NCBI GenBank assembly: GCA_041660385.1
Contig: JBAZWJ010000025.1
Location: 9,947-73,946, forward strand
DNA: 64,000 nt
Reading direction: 5' to 3'
From: DYJE01 sp041660385
GTDB taxonomy: Bacteria > Desulfobacterota > Desulfobacteria > Desulfobacterales > Desulfolunaceae
Numbering within the stretch: the stretch's first letter is position 1; each line of letters opens with the position of its first letter. Positions 35,464 through 42,185 of the stretch are shown here, piece after piece. The notes beneath the pieces were generated by a model. It had not been told where the DNA came from, ran no database searches, and worked only from the letters and a program-made list of their open reading frames with translations. The position numbers and the translations under genes are program-made.

Positions 35464-36978
35464 TTACACCGTAACGGTACGAAACGTTCGTTCATGGGAT
35501 AAGCCGGACATTGACGCCGCTTTTCTTTCAGCCCAGTATGTTTTCGCGCTTATCAGGTCAGAAAATCCATGTTCAATACGGATATAGGATTTCAGATGAT
35601 GGAGGTCCCTGTGTTCTTCCGACTGACGATCCTGTGAGACCGATTGGGGCTCTTTCAAGAGAGTTCTGACCATTCCGGCATTCACAAAATCCGCGCCCGC
35701 CACCTGCTTGAGACCTATTGTCCACGATCCGGAAGGCGTGATCCGTTTTTCTTCAAACGATTGATCAAAGCCTTCATCCATCCGTTCTCTGGGGATGATC
35801 ATGGCTTCGAAACAATGGAAAAACAGGTTGCTGTTATCCTGCGGTAAGGAATCGATCAGTTCGGGATGAAACAGGAGACAGAAATCCCCGTTTTCAGTTT
35901 CCAACAATTTCCACAAAGCGTCCCGAACACCTTTTTCTTGAAAAAGCGCGACGATTTTACCCAGATTCTCTTGACTGCCCTTGGCCGATATCCGGACAAT
36001 GTACCCTGAATCACTGATTGTTTCATGATCGGCGACAACCGGCCGAGCCAGCCGTTTCCGCATTCCCGATGACTGATATCTTTCCTTGTAGATGGTTGAA
36101 CAATAATTGAGGGAAAAATCAAAATCCTGGTCAGCCGATTGTTTTAATAATCGAAGCGCAGTCATTTCCGAATCATGAATCACAAGCCCACTGTCTCGAG
36201 TGTGAAACATGGAATAGTCGCGGCCACTTATTTTTTTGAAATTATACTGTGATAAATTCAGCTGATGCACATTGAAATGCTTGACACCGATGTCCCCAAG
36301 GGGCGGCAAAATCTGAATAACACGCTCAAAATCCTCGGGAATCGCCGGAATTTCCACAGTAACCGTATCAAAAAAACGCCGGGCCAGACGCACAGGCCCC
36401 CAATCGTAATCCCTGGCGCTCAGGTTGAACCGGATTTCATCCATCCCCGCGTCCCGCAAATCTTTCAGTTTCCGTTCATCCACAAGGTCGCCGTTCGTGT
36501 AAAACCATGTATAAACACTGTCTCCGAACTTCTTTTTGATCCGGTTCAGGAACAATAGAAGTTTTTCCATGACCAGAAGGGGCTCCCCTCCGCTGAACCC
36601 CACTCCTTTGAAACCAAAGGCTTCAATATAATCTACATAGTGGTCCGGGTCATGGAATACCATCCCGGCAGATGAGGTCGGCCGTTCATGCGCCATGGTT
36701 CTGTTCTGAGGGCAGAAAAAACAGTCGCGTGTACAAAGACCGTTGATGTATAAAAAGGAAATCAGGCCGTTGACACAAGTCTCACAACCCCGGGACATGA
36801 TTCCTTTAAAAACTTTGGTCCCCCCTGCCCGGAATTGAAGGCCGCTGATCTCCAGGGAATCCATCAGTATTGATCTTTTCGTTTTCGCCGTTTCAGCGGA
36901 TTCATCGGAAACATGCTGATTAAGCTTCCATTCCTGAAACTGTCTGAGGCTTTGAGCGCCGTAAGTTATGTTCATCAT
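35464..36978 (-). CDS. radical SAM protein with extra N-terminal cysteine pair
   Basis: 504 residues, longer than minimal radical SAM proteins. CX3CX2C is C82-C86-C89 (LCTRDCFFCPQ), preceded by a conserved-looking pair C65/C68 (SRGCETC) and followed by GFSGGEPLL. The long C-terminal region (about 330-504) matches no family I recognise. It overlaps the sulfotransferase upstream by 4 bases (ATGA). Role is presumably modification of the precursor, but the target residue is unknown; an aryl or unactivated carbon is possible since there is no Cys. Confidence 0.85.
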   Translation of the reverse strand: MMNITYGAQSLRQFQEWKLNQHVSDESAETAKTKRSILMDSLEISGLQFRAGGTKVFKGIMSRGCETCVNGLISFLYINGLCTRDCFFCPQNRTMAHERPTSSAGMVFHDPDHYVDYIEAFGFKGVGFSGGEPLLVMEKLLLFLNRIKKKFGDSVYTWFYTNGDLVDERKLKDLRDAGMDEIRFNLSARDYDWGPVRLARRFFDTVTVEIPAIPEDFERVIQILPPLGDIGVKHFNVHQLNLSQYNFKKISGRDYSMFHTRDSGLVIHDSEMTALRLLKQSADQDFDFSLNYCSTIYKERYQSSGMRKRLARPVVADHETISDSGYIVRISAKGSQENLGKIVALFQEKGVRDALWKLLETENGDFCLLFHPELIDSLPQDNSNLFFHCFEAMIIPRERMDEGFDQSFEEKRITPSGSWTIGLKQVAGADFVNAGMVRTLLKEPQSVSQDRQSEEHRDLHHLKSYIRIEHGFSDLISAKTYWAERKAASMSGLSHERTFRTVTV

Positions 36979-37664
36979 TTCCTTCCGGTTTTATTTTCAA
37001 ATTCATAGCCCAGGAGTTTGATATCCTCTCTATAAAAGTCGGCCACAAGATCCTTTGTTTCATCATCATAATAAACCGAATAATGGTCATGATCGCTTTT
37101 TCTCAACCATGGGAATTGATCGCTGACAAAGGATTGGCCCGGCCGGATAATCATCAGGATTTTTTCAAGATCAACCTGTAAATTTTCAAATCTTCCGATG
37201 TAATCTATCGGAATATCTGAAAGATTTTTATGAGTCCAGTGGTATTGAGGTAAAAAATGTGACACGTTCTCTCCGAAATGCTGGAGTCCGTCTTTCACAA
37301 AGGATTTGAAAGACAAGTTGAAAGCTTTCAGCTTCCAGGCGTTTTCCAAGTCTTTCAGCGACCCTCCACCGCCATGGGAAAGATAGACAAAGGCTGAAAG
37401 AACTCGATCCCAGGGATTTCGCACAAAAGCGAACTGAAAGAAACTCCTTTCAATGACGGCGCTGTCATGTGTTCTCAATTCTTCTCTCAACTGCTCGGCT
37501 GTCAGGTGCTGGTAAAGATAAAGAATGTCATCTGGGTCTGGCCGAAAGTCCGGGGTCGGACGAAAGTTTCTTTTCATGTCGTATCCGGCAAGGTACCTCT
37601 TGATGCTCGTTCCAGCTGTTTTCGGTACATGGACGAATATATAACGCTCTTTCAGGCTGATCAT
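36975..37664 (-). CDS. sulfotransferase family 2 protein
   Basis: 229 residues. The Sulfotransfer_2 pattern is present: FVHVPKTAGTSI as the PAPS 5'-loop (about 10-21) and AFVRNPWDRVLSAF as the 3'-phosphate site (about 78-91). Family members transfer sulfate to sugar or tyrosine hydroxyls. It overlaps the downstream radical SAM gene by 4 bases and follows another sulfotransferase gene by 31 bases. Substrate inferred to be the RiPP product. Confidence 0.85.
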   Translation of the reverse strand: MISLKERYIFVHVPKTAGTSIKRYLAGYDMKRNFRPTPDFRPDPDDILYLYQHLTAEQLREELRTHDSAVIERSFFQFAFVRNPWDRVLSAFVYLSHGGGGSLKDLENAWKLKAFNLSFKSFVKDGLQHFGENVSHFLPQYHWTHKNLSDIPIDYIGRFENLQVDLEKILMIIRPGQSFVSDQFPWLRKSDHDHYSVYYDDETKDLVADFYREDIKLLGYEFENKTGRK

Positions 37665-37695
37665 ATGTGCAACCGGAACTCAATAAATGAAAATG

Positions 37696-38385
37696 TCAGT
37701 CTTTCTCGACTGACAATAGATGATTGAAATAACGATGGAGATAACGTTCGCACAAAACTTTTCCAAGCATTGATTTGACATGATTTTCAATCTCTTCAAC
37801 TGTTTTTCTGGAAGCAGTCCGGGCATGGTGTCGAAAATCAAGAAGGTTGTTGCGGGTATGGGAAAACCTTCTCCTGTGGTATATCATGACGGACTTTTTT
37901 TGATGGAATTCCATATCGAACTCCTGAATGTTATGTGCGATACCGATGAAGTCAAGAATTCGGATTACTACGGAGAAGTCGCTGACGATGTCTTCATAGT
38001 ACGCCAACACTTTATCTCCGGGAAAATTGTGATACGCCTTGATATTTTCCGAATACGATTCAAGATACTCCAGTTCCGGAGATAATTCCCCCAAATGGCA
38101 TTCACGGAAATCCCTCAACACCAGAATCATTCTTTTGAACAAAGGTTCGCCCAGACCGTTACACAAGGCCTGCCAGCAATCGTGAGAACCGTTTCGTGTA
38201 TTTCCCCTCACATCGTGCGTCCGGCTGACAATTGGTTTTCCTGTCTCAACGAGCATGGGCCTGCCTGGAGTCTTTTTTCCCGAAAAGAACTCGATGCAAT
38301 ACCGCAGCCAGTTCAAACCGCTTCTGGGATGGGAAACGATGATAATATCGTTGTTCCGATCCCCTGAAGTCGATGACTCGATCAA
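37696..38385 (-). CDS. sulfotransferase-like protein directly after the precursor
   Basis: 229 residues from a TTG start at 38385, whose bases overlap the precursor's TGA (TTGA). The N-terminus IIIVSHPRSGLNWLRYCIEF is a PAPS-loop-like segment and RMILVLRDFRE a 3'-phosphate-like segment; it is a diverged sulfotransferase. The translational overlap with the precursor means the two are made together, so the precursor peptide is a likely substrate. Confidence 0.72.
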   Translation of the reverse strand: MIESSTSGDRNNDIIIVSHPRSGLNWLRYCIEFFSGKKTPGRPMLVETGKPIVSRTHDVRGNTRNGSHDCWQALCNGLGEPLFKRMILVLRDFRECHLGELSPELEYLESYSENIKAYHNFPGDKVLAYYEDIVSDFSVVIRILDFIGIAHNIQEFDMEFHQKKSVMIYHRRRFSHTRNNLLDFRHHARTASRKTVEEIENHVKSMLGKVLCERYLHRYFNHLLSVEKD

Positions 38386-38555
38386 GAAAATGCTCCCGTG
38401 TCCAAGAAGGTCGGCCCGCCATTATAAGTGTCTTTCAGCGCATCAAGTTTGATCAGATCAGGTGTCTCGTAAACTCTTTTTAACGTTTTTTCATTTCCGC
38501 TTTCAACGGCATCGGGTTTTTTTCCCGGGATATTCTCAGAATCGTTCATAACCAT
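38382..38555 (-). CDS. candidate RiPP precursor peptide, lasso-like
   Basis: 57 residues from an ATG at 38555 with GGAGG six bases upstream (a second ATG two codons in). The leader (about 1-44) ends with YETPDLIKLDALKDT, which fits the lasso leader signature YxxPxL-x3-x-x5-T, except that Asp stands where Gly is common and the Thr is one place early. The C-terminal segment NGGPTFLDTGAFS is the likely core: if the Thr is at -2 the core starts with Asn45 and Asp52 is at position 8; if it starts at Gly46 then Asp52 is at position 7. Both suit a lasso macrolactam. The peptide has no Cys and ends in Ser57. It sits between the PqqD gene and a sulfotransferase gene. Confidence 0.78.
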   Translation of the reverse strand: MVMNDSENIPGKKPDAVESGNEKTLKRVYETPDLIKLDALKDTYNGGPTFLDTGAFS

Positions 38556-38623
38556 AATTTCCTCCGTATAATTGATCGTTGTATATAGAACATCTTGAAA
38601 AAACGGCTCTTTTTCCTAAGCCG

Positions 38624-38899
38624 TCATGCCATGATGACCAGGTTCTCTGACATTAATTTTTCTAAGAATTGAACAAGTTCTTGATCGCTCTTTTCTTTTA
38701 CGACATCAAAAGCCCGGGCAACTTCAATGGCAATATCTCCCACTTTCCGTCTTTCCTTTACCAATTCCCAGATGAAAGTTCCCACTGAATTCAAAGCATA
38801 ATAGGAACCGCTATCAGCATCCATCATGACAATTTCGCCATCAACCATGGTGGAGACAACTTTGTCGTTCAACATGACGTTTGAAGTAAAATCAAGCAT
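38624..38899 (-). CDS. PqqD-type leader-peptide-binding protein (RRE, lasso B1-like)
   Basis: 91 residues, exactly the size of a stand-alone PqqD domain. Seen: VVSTMVDGEIVMMDADSG, then YYALNSVGTFIWELV, then a helical half ending LMSENLVIM. PqqD proteins (RiPP recognition elements) bind the leader and hand the peptide to enzymes; in lasso clusters this is the B1 protein, which recognises YxxPxL. The precursor gene starts 68 bases downstream. ATG follows AAGGAGGAATAA. Confidence 0.92.
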   Translation of the reverse strand: MLDFTSNVMLNDKVVSTMVDGEIVMMDADSGSYYALNSVGTFIWELVKERRKVGDIAIEVARAFDVVKEKSDQELVQFLEKLMSENLVIMA

Positions 38900-38926
38900 T
38901 TATTCCTCCTTTTATTTCATTATAGA

Positions 38927-39643
38927 TCACTTCTTGATATCACTGAAAAAAACTGTGTAGTTCCAGCGTTTAAAGTCTTCCGCCTCAGCAGTTCTGGGAG
39001 ACGCGGCATGCATAAATCCTTTTGCCGGTATGAACATCAACATCCTGTTGTACTTGTATTCGAGTTCCAGACTCTGACGCCAACCCGATGCTTCTTTGCG
39101 ATAAAAGAGGAACTGGCCGCCATAGGAGGGTTGCCAGTCAGGGGAAAAGCCGAGGACAAACTCAATTTTCCGATTGGGGTAAACATCGTTGTGCTCGCGC
39201 AGAAAATCTCCTTTTGAAAACTCCTTGGCATTGATCCCTGCGGTGTTGACACGAAGCCCGCTTACCTGTTGGATGTAATCAAAGAACAACCGGGATGTTA
39301 AAAATGCCCTCCAGAACAGGTCGGTAAGGTAGGCCTCGCTCAATTCGTATCCTGAGGCAGGGCCTGAGACTTCAAGAAATGTGTAAAGCCTTTTTTTTTC
39401 AGGTATCGAATACCACATATCCCTGGAAACCCTTGGCGGATCACCCACCCACCCGTAGATCCGTTCTTTTTTTCCCGCCGTTTCCATCAATTTCTGAAAA
39501 TTCCGCATATGCCGTTCGTGTAAAAAATCATCCATGACAACTATCCGTTCAGGATTGGAGGCCATAATTTCAGCGTAATAAGCGATGGCTTCCGAGGTCA
39601 GGTGCTGGGGTTGAATCCAGTCCGCCAAAGATGCAAGAGGCAT
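38927..39643 (-). CDS. 2-oxoglutarate/Fe(II)-dependent oxygenase
   Basis: 238 residues. The prolyl-4-hydroxylase-like facial triad is H151 and D153 (REHNDVY) plus distal H212 (FMHAASPR), with the Arg just after it as the likely 2-oxoglutarate contact. The fold segments IEFVLGFSPDW and YGGQFLFY support this. First gene of the RiPP operon, 70 bases after a candidate promoter, with AAGGAG before its ATG. It could hydroxylate the core and create the hydroxyls used by the sulfotransferases. Substrate is inferred. Confidence 0.85.
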   Translation of the reverse strand: MPLASLADWIQPQHLTSEAIAYYAEIMASNPERIVVMDDFLHERHMRNFQKLMETAGKKERIYGWVGDPPRVSRDMWYSIPEKKRLYTFLEVSGPASGYELSEAYLTDLFWRAFLTSRLFFDYIQQVSGLRVNTAGINAKEFSKGDFLREHNDVYPNRKIEFVLGFSPDWQPSYGGQFLFYRKEASGWRQSLELEYKYNRMLMFIPAKGFMHAASPRTAEAEDFKRWNYTVFFSDIKK

Positions 39644-39990
39644 GTTTACTCCTTAACCGCGACAGATCATAATCAATAATTTGTTTTTGTTTTTGGCAGG
39701 TGACAACGAAATAGGTTTTTACTTTACTAAAAAGATCAAATATTGTCAATTCATCATGCAGTCTTTATACTCCTGCGTTGTATTCCCATACGAACACCTG
39801 CTCAACCGTGAGAGTCCAATGGATTGATATCGGAGTGATTGCCGAGATGGCTAAAATGTATTTCCGTGAAGCAGACGTTAGGCGCATGCCGAAAATGACA
39901 GGCCTCAAAATTGTTAATACCACGATTCAATAAATCATAAAGTTCCGCAACAGAGTATTTTCTGAAGAAAATTCGAGAGAGGAACTTTTT
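39644..39990. other. intergenic region between RiPP cluster and HigA fragment
   Basis: 347 bases. It holds the candidate RiPP promoter (39721-39749). From about 39800 to 39930 there is a short frame on the plus strand (encoding VQWIDIGVIAEMAKMYF, then VRRMPKM) that is not recognised and has no ribosome-binding site. Otherwise nothing. Confidence 0.5.
39721..39749 (-). promoter_or_regulatory. candidate sigma70 promoter of the RiPP operon
   Basis: On the minus strand TTGACA (39749-39744), 17 bases, TAAAGT (39726-39721). The -35 is perfect, the -10 matches 4 of 6; transcription would start near 39714, about 70 bases before the oxygenase ATG. The second RiPP operon (from 33343) needs its own promoter in 33344-33432. 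Confidence 0.55.
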
Positions 39991-40209
39991 TTAAGCGGCG
40001 TTCTCACGATAAACATGGACTTCTTTGTCAAGCTTGTTTTTCAAGGCGTCTTCCGCGACTTCCAAATCATAACGGTTTTGCAGGTTGAGCCAGAATTGAG
40101 GTGTCATTCCAAAAAACTTTCCGAGACGTAAAGCCGTATCGGCGGTAATCGCTCTTTTGCCATGGACAATTTCGTTCCGTGCTTTTCCGTGGATTCCGTG
40201 GTTAAAACC
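39991..40209 (-). pseudogene. higA: HigA-type antitoxin, 5' half missing
   Basis: The minus-strand frame ends with the typical HigA C-terminal half: ARNEIVHGKRAITADTALR, then FGMTPQFWLNLQ and RYDLEVAED. The first half with the recognition helix start is absent: about residue 30 of a normal HigA it runs into the coding end of the neighbouring gene (40211), which has unrelated sequence in this frame. No HigB toxin is present. So it is a deletion remnant at the edge of the island. Confidence 0.75.
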
Positions 40210-40210
40210 G

Positions 40211-41434
40211 CTATTTTGAAAGCCGGTAAACCTGATCGATTTCCTTGACCGCCTTGTCAAAGCACCTGCCAAAAAAAACAACCAGAAGTGCTTTCCGGCC
40301 TGCAAACCAGCCTGCGTCAGCGGCGAATTTCCAGAACACCCCCTGGCTTGTCATCAGGTAAACCCTGAGAGGCCATTTCAGCCATCCGTAAGTGTCCAGG
40401 GTCTTTTCAAGAATATCCCGAATTTTTTTTGGAACGAAGGCCTGGCTGATACTTTTGGCCTGGAGAAGGGTGGCCAGACGGATGGACAGAACTTTGCCCT
40501 GCATGGGATAATCTCCGGCCTTTCCAATGGACGATAAAAACACGCGGCATCGGGAGGTTAAAGGGCCGATTTTCGCTTCCCACAGGGGGTTGTGTGTTTG
40601 GGGAAAATAACCGGCGGCAATGGTTTCGGCTGTTTTGACAAGGGCAAAGACCAGTGCTTCTGGGGTGGGTTCCTTTACGAGAATACCCGGCATGCCCACC
40701 AGGGAATTTCTGATCCGCAGAATATCTTCAGGATAAGTCACGGGTTCGTCTGGCGTAAGGCCGCTGATTTCCCGGAGTGTTTCCTCGATGATCTCTGAGT
40801 CTCCTTTGACAAAGGCAGGTGACCGCTCATCGTAGATATCTACGGCAAGGCAGCCCAGGTAGAGCAGCAAATCGGCCACCAGATATTTCATCAGATACAG
40901 AGATCGGAAATTCCGGATAGCATGGAACAGGGCTTTGTGCCACGGTGTTTTAAGATTCATGGAACTGTTTTTTGATTTCACCAATGATGAGGCCCTGCGG
41001 ATGTCCTTTATGGAAAGGCGTGAAACAGATGAAAAGCCCGGACGGCCGAGAATCCGGTCATAAAGACCCATAGATGAATCCAGGCAGCGGATGATTCTCG
41101 AAGGTGTTGCCTGAAGCTCAGGGTTCAAACTGTCTGGATGGAAACAACCGGCAATAGACCTTAACCAAACCGGAATCTCTTTGCTCAAATCGTCTGACGA
41201 CGCACGGGAAGAAAGAACAATCCGGCATTTATCCGCCACAAGACCCATGGCCTTTCGGGCTTGCGGATGACGATTCTCACGGTTTTTCATGTGATTGGAA
41301 AGGTCATTATGAAGGGCTTTGCGCCAGAGAAAGATGTTTTTAAGATAAACAGCAAGGATTAAAACAACGATGGCAACGACGATCAGAAAATAATAAACAG
41401 GCTCCATGAATTCATACTGATTTGCATTCATCAT
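40211..41434 (-). CDS. membrane-anchored protein of unknown function
   Basis: 407 residues. One N-terminal membrane helix (about 11-34), a hydrophobic stretch near 190 (VADLLLYLGCLAVDIY) and another near 375. The rest is rich in basic and helical sequence, with an RKALLVVFFGRCFDKAVKEID tail. I do not recognise the family; the build suggests a cytoplasmic domain attached to the membrane. A hairpin with GGCGGGTT arms lies just upstream at 41448-41466. Its 3' end abuts the HigA fragment. Confidence 0.65.
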   Translation of the reverse strand: MMNANQYEFMEPVYYFLIVVAIVVLILAVYLKNIFLWRKALHNDLSNHMKNRENRHPQARKAMGLVADKCRIVLSSRASSDDLSKEIPVWLRSIAGCFHPDSLNPELQATPSRIIRCLDSSMGLYDRILGRPGFSSVSRLSIKDIRRASSLVKSKNSSMNLKTPWHKALFHAIRNFRSLYLMKYLVADLLLYLGCLAVDIYDERSPAFVKGDSEIIEETLREISGLTPDEPVTYPEDILRIRNSLVGMPGILVKEPTPEALVFALVKTAETIAAGYFPQTHNPLWEAKIGPLTSRCRVFLSSIGKAGDYPMQGKVLSIRLATLLQAKSISQAFVPKKIRDILEKTLDTYGWLKWPLRVYLMTSQGVFWKFAADAGWFAGRKALLVVFFGRCFDKAVKEIDQVYRLSK

Positions 41435-41447
41435 GACACAATCACCG

Positions 41448-41466
41448 GGCGGGTTTTGAACCCGCC
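41448..41466. other. short hairpin upstream of 41434
   Basis: GGCGGGTT (41448-41455) and AACCCGCC (41459-41466) with a 3-base loop. A perfect 8-base stem. Could be a terminator of something downstream of the Mrp operon or part of the neighbouring palindromic element. Confidence 0.5.
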
Positions 41467-41509
41467 GCTACAGGTTGGCCCATTTTTCGTATCATCTTGA
41501 TTGCTACAT

Positions 41510-41655
41510 AGAATCAATTCAATGTCGTTTTCTTAAGAAATATTATTTCAACGCTCATTTTAATTTATGCGATGACCGTAGGGGCGACCCGCTGGTCGCC
41601 CCTACAACGTATCGCCGGTTACATATATCTTAAGGAAACGGCATTGAGAATCAAT
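41510..41655. repeat. palindromic element with GTAGGGGCGACC core
   Basis: The centre is GTAGGGGCGACC (41578-41589), CGCT, GGTCGCCCCTAC (41594-41605), a perfect 12-base stem, extended by GCGAT (41569-41573) and ATCGC (41611-41615). Outer arms from about 41512 (TCAATGTCGTTTTCTTAAG) pair imperfectly with CTTAAGGAAACGGCATTGA near 41630-41647. The whole block of about 145 bases is non-coding and lies between a membrane protein gene and the cNMP-binding gene. Confidence 0.7.
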
Positions 41656-41687
41656 TTCCACGCCTATCGTAGGCAGGTCCTATTCCA

Positions 41688-42167
41688 TCAAGAACCCAGC
41701 TCATGAATCTCAGGATGGCTGGTCACAGCTTTCAGAAACTGCTCGGTTCTTCTGTTCAATCGTTTGGCAAACACGGCGACAATTTTCTCAAGCACCAGAA
41801 AGCCCATCGTGTGGTCTTTTTTAAGAACATCCATCATGGCTTCACCGTTGATCACGATCAGCTCGCAGGGGTCTGCACATACGGCGTTGGTGCTGTAAGT
41901 TCCTTCCTGGAACATGGACGAGTATCCGAAGCATTCGCCAACCGTTACCGTTCCAGCCGTCACTGTCACTTTATCGGACAATTGCTGCTCAATGAGTACG
42001 GTTCCTCGTTTGATGATGAAAAGATTTTCCACACGGTCGCCTTCCTTGAAAACATAATCCCGCGCTTCGACGTTGATACGCCTTCCCAGGGGAATCAGTT
42101 TTTCGATCATAGCATCCGTAAGATCGCTGAATATGTTGTTTGTTCTGAAATCATCCTTTGAGAGCAT
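41688..42167 (-). CDS. cyclic-nucleotide-binding domain protein
   Basis: 159 residues, one CNB (CAP-like) domain spanning about 10-130: YVFKEGDRVENLFIIKRGTV, then GECFGYSSMF and the phosphate-binding-cassette-like TYSTNAVC, without the typical Arg. There is no helix-turn-helix, so it is not a transcription factor. It begins 18 bases after the last antiporter gene and is probably a regulatory subunit for the Mrp complex, sensing cyclic nucleotide. The window also encodes an adenylate cyclase (14545). Function inferred. Confidence 0.82.
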   Translation of the reverse strand: MLSKDDFRTNNIFSDLTDAMIEKLIPLGRRINVEARDYVFKEGDRVENLFIIKRGTVLIEQQLSDKVTVTAGTVTVGECFGYSSMFQEGTYSTNAVCADPCELIVINGEAMMDVLKKDHTMGFLVLEKIVAVFAKRLNRRTEQFLKAVTSHPEIHELGS

Positions 42168-42185
42168 ATCCGTTTCCTTTTTTCT

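Noticed and set aside
38382..38555. Sactipeptide, ranthipeptide or lanthipeptide precursor
   Set aside because: The peptide has no Cys, so thioether-based classes are excluded even though radical SAM genes are present.
39800..39932. Short plus-strand frame with YFREADVRRMPK-like segment
   Set aside because: No start with a ribosome-binding site and no family; too short to support as a gene.
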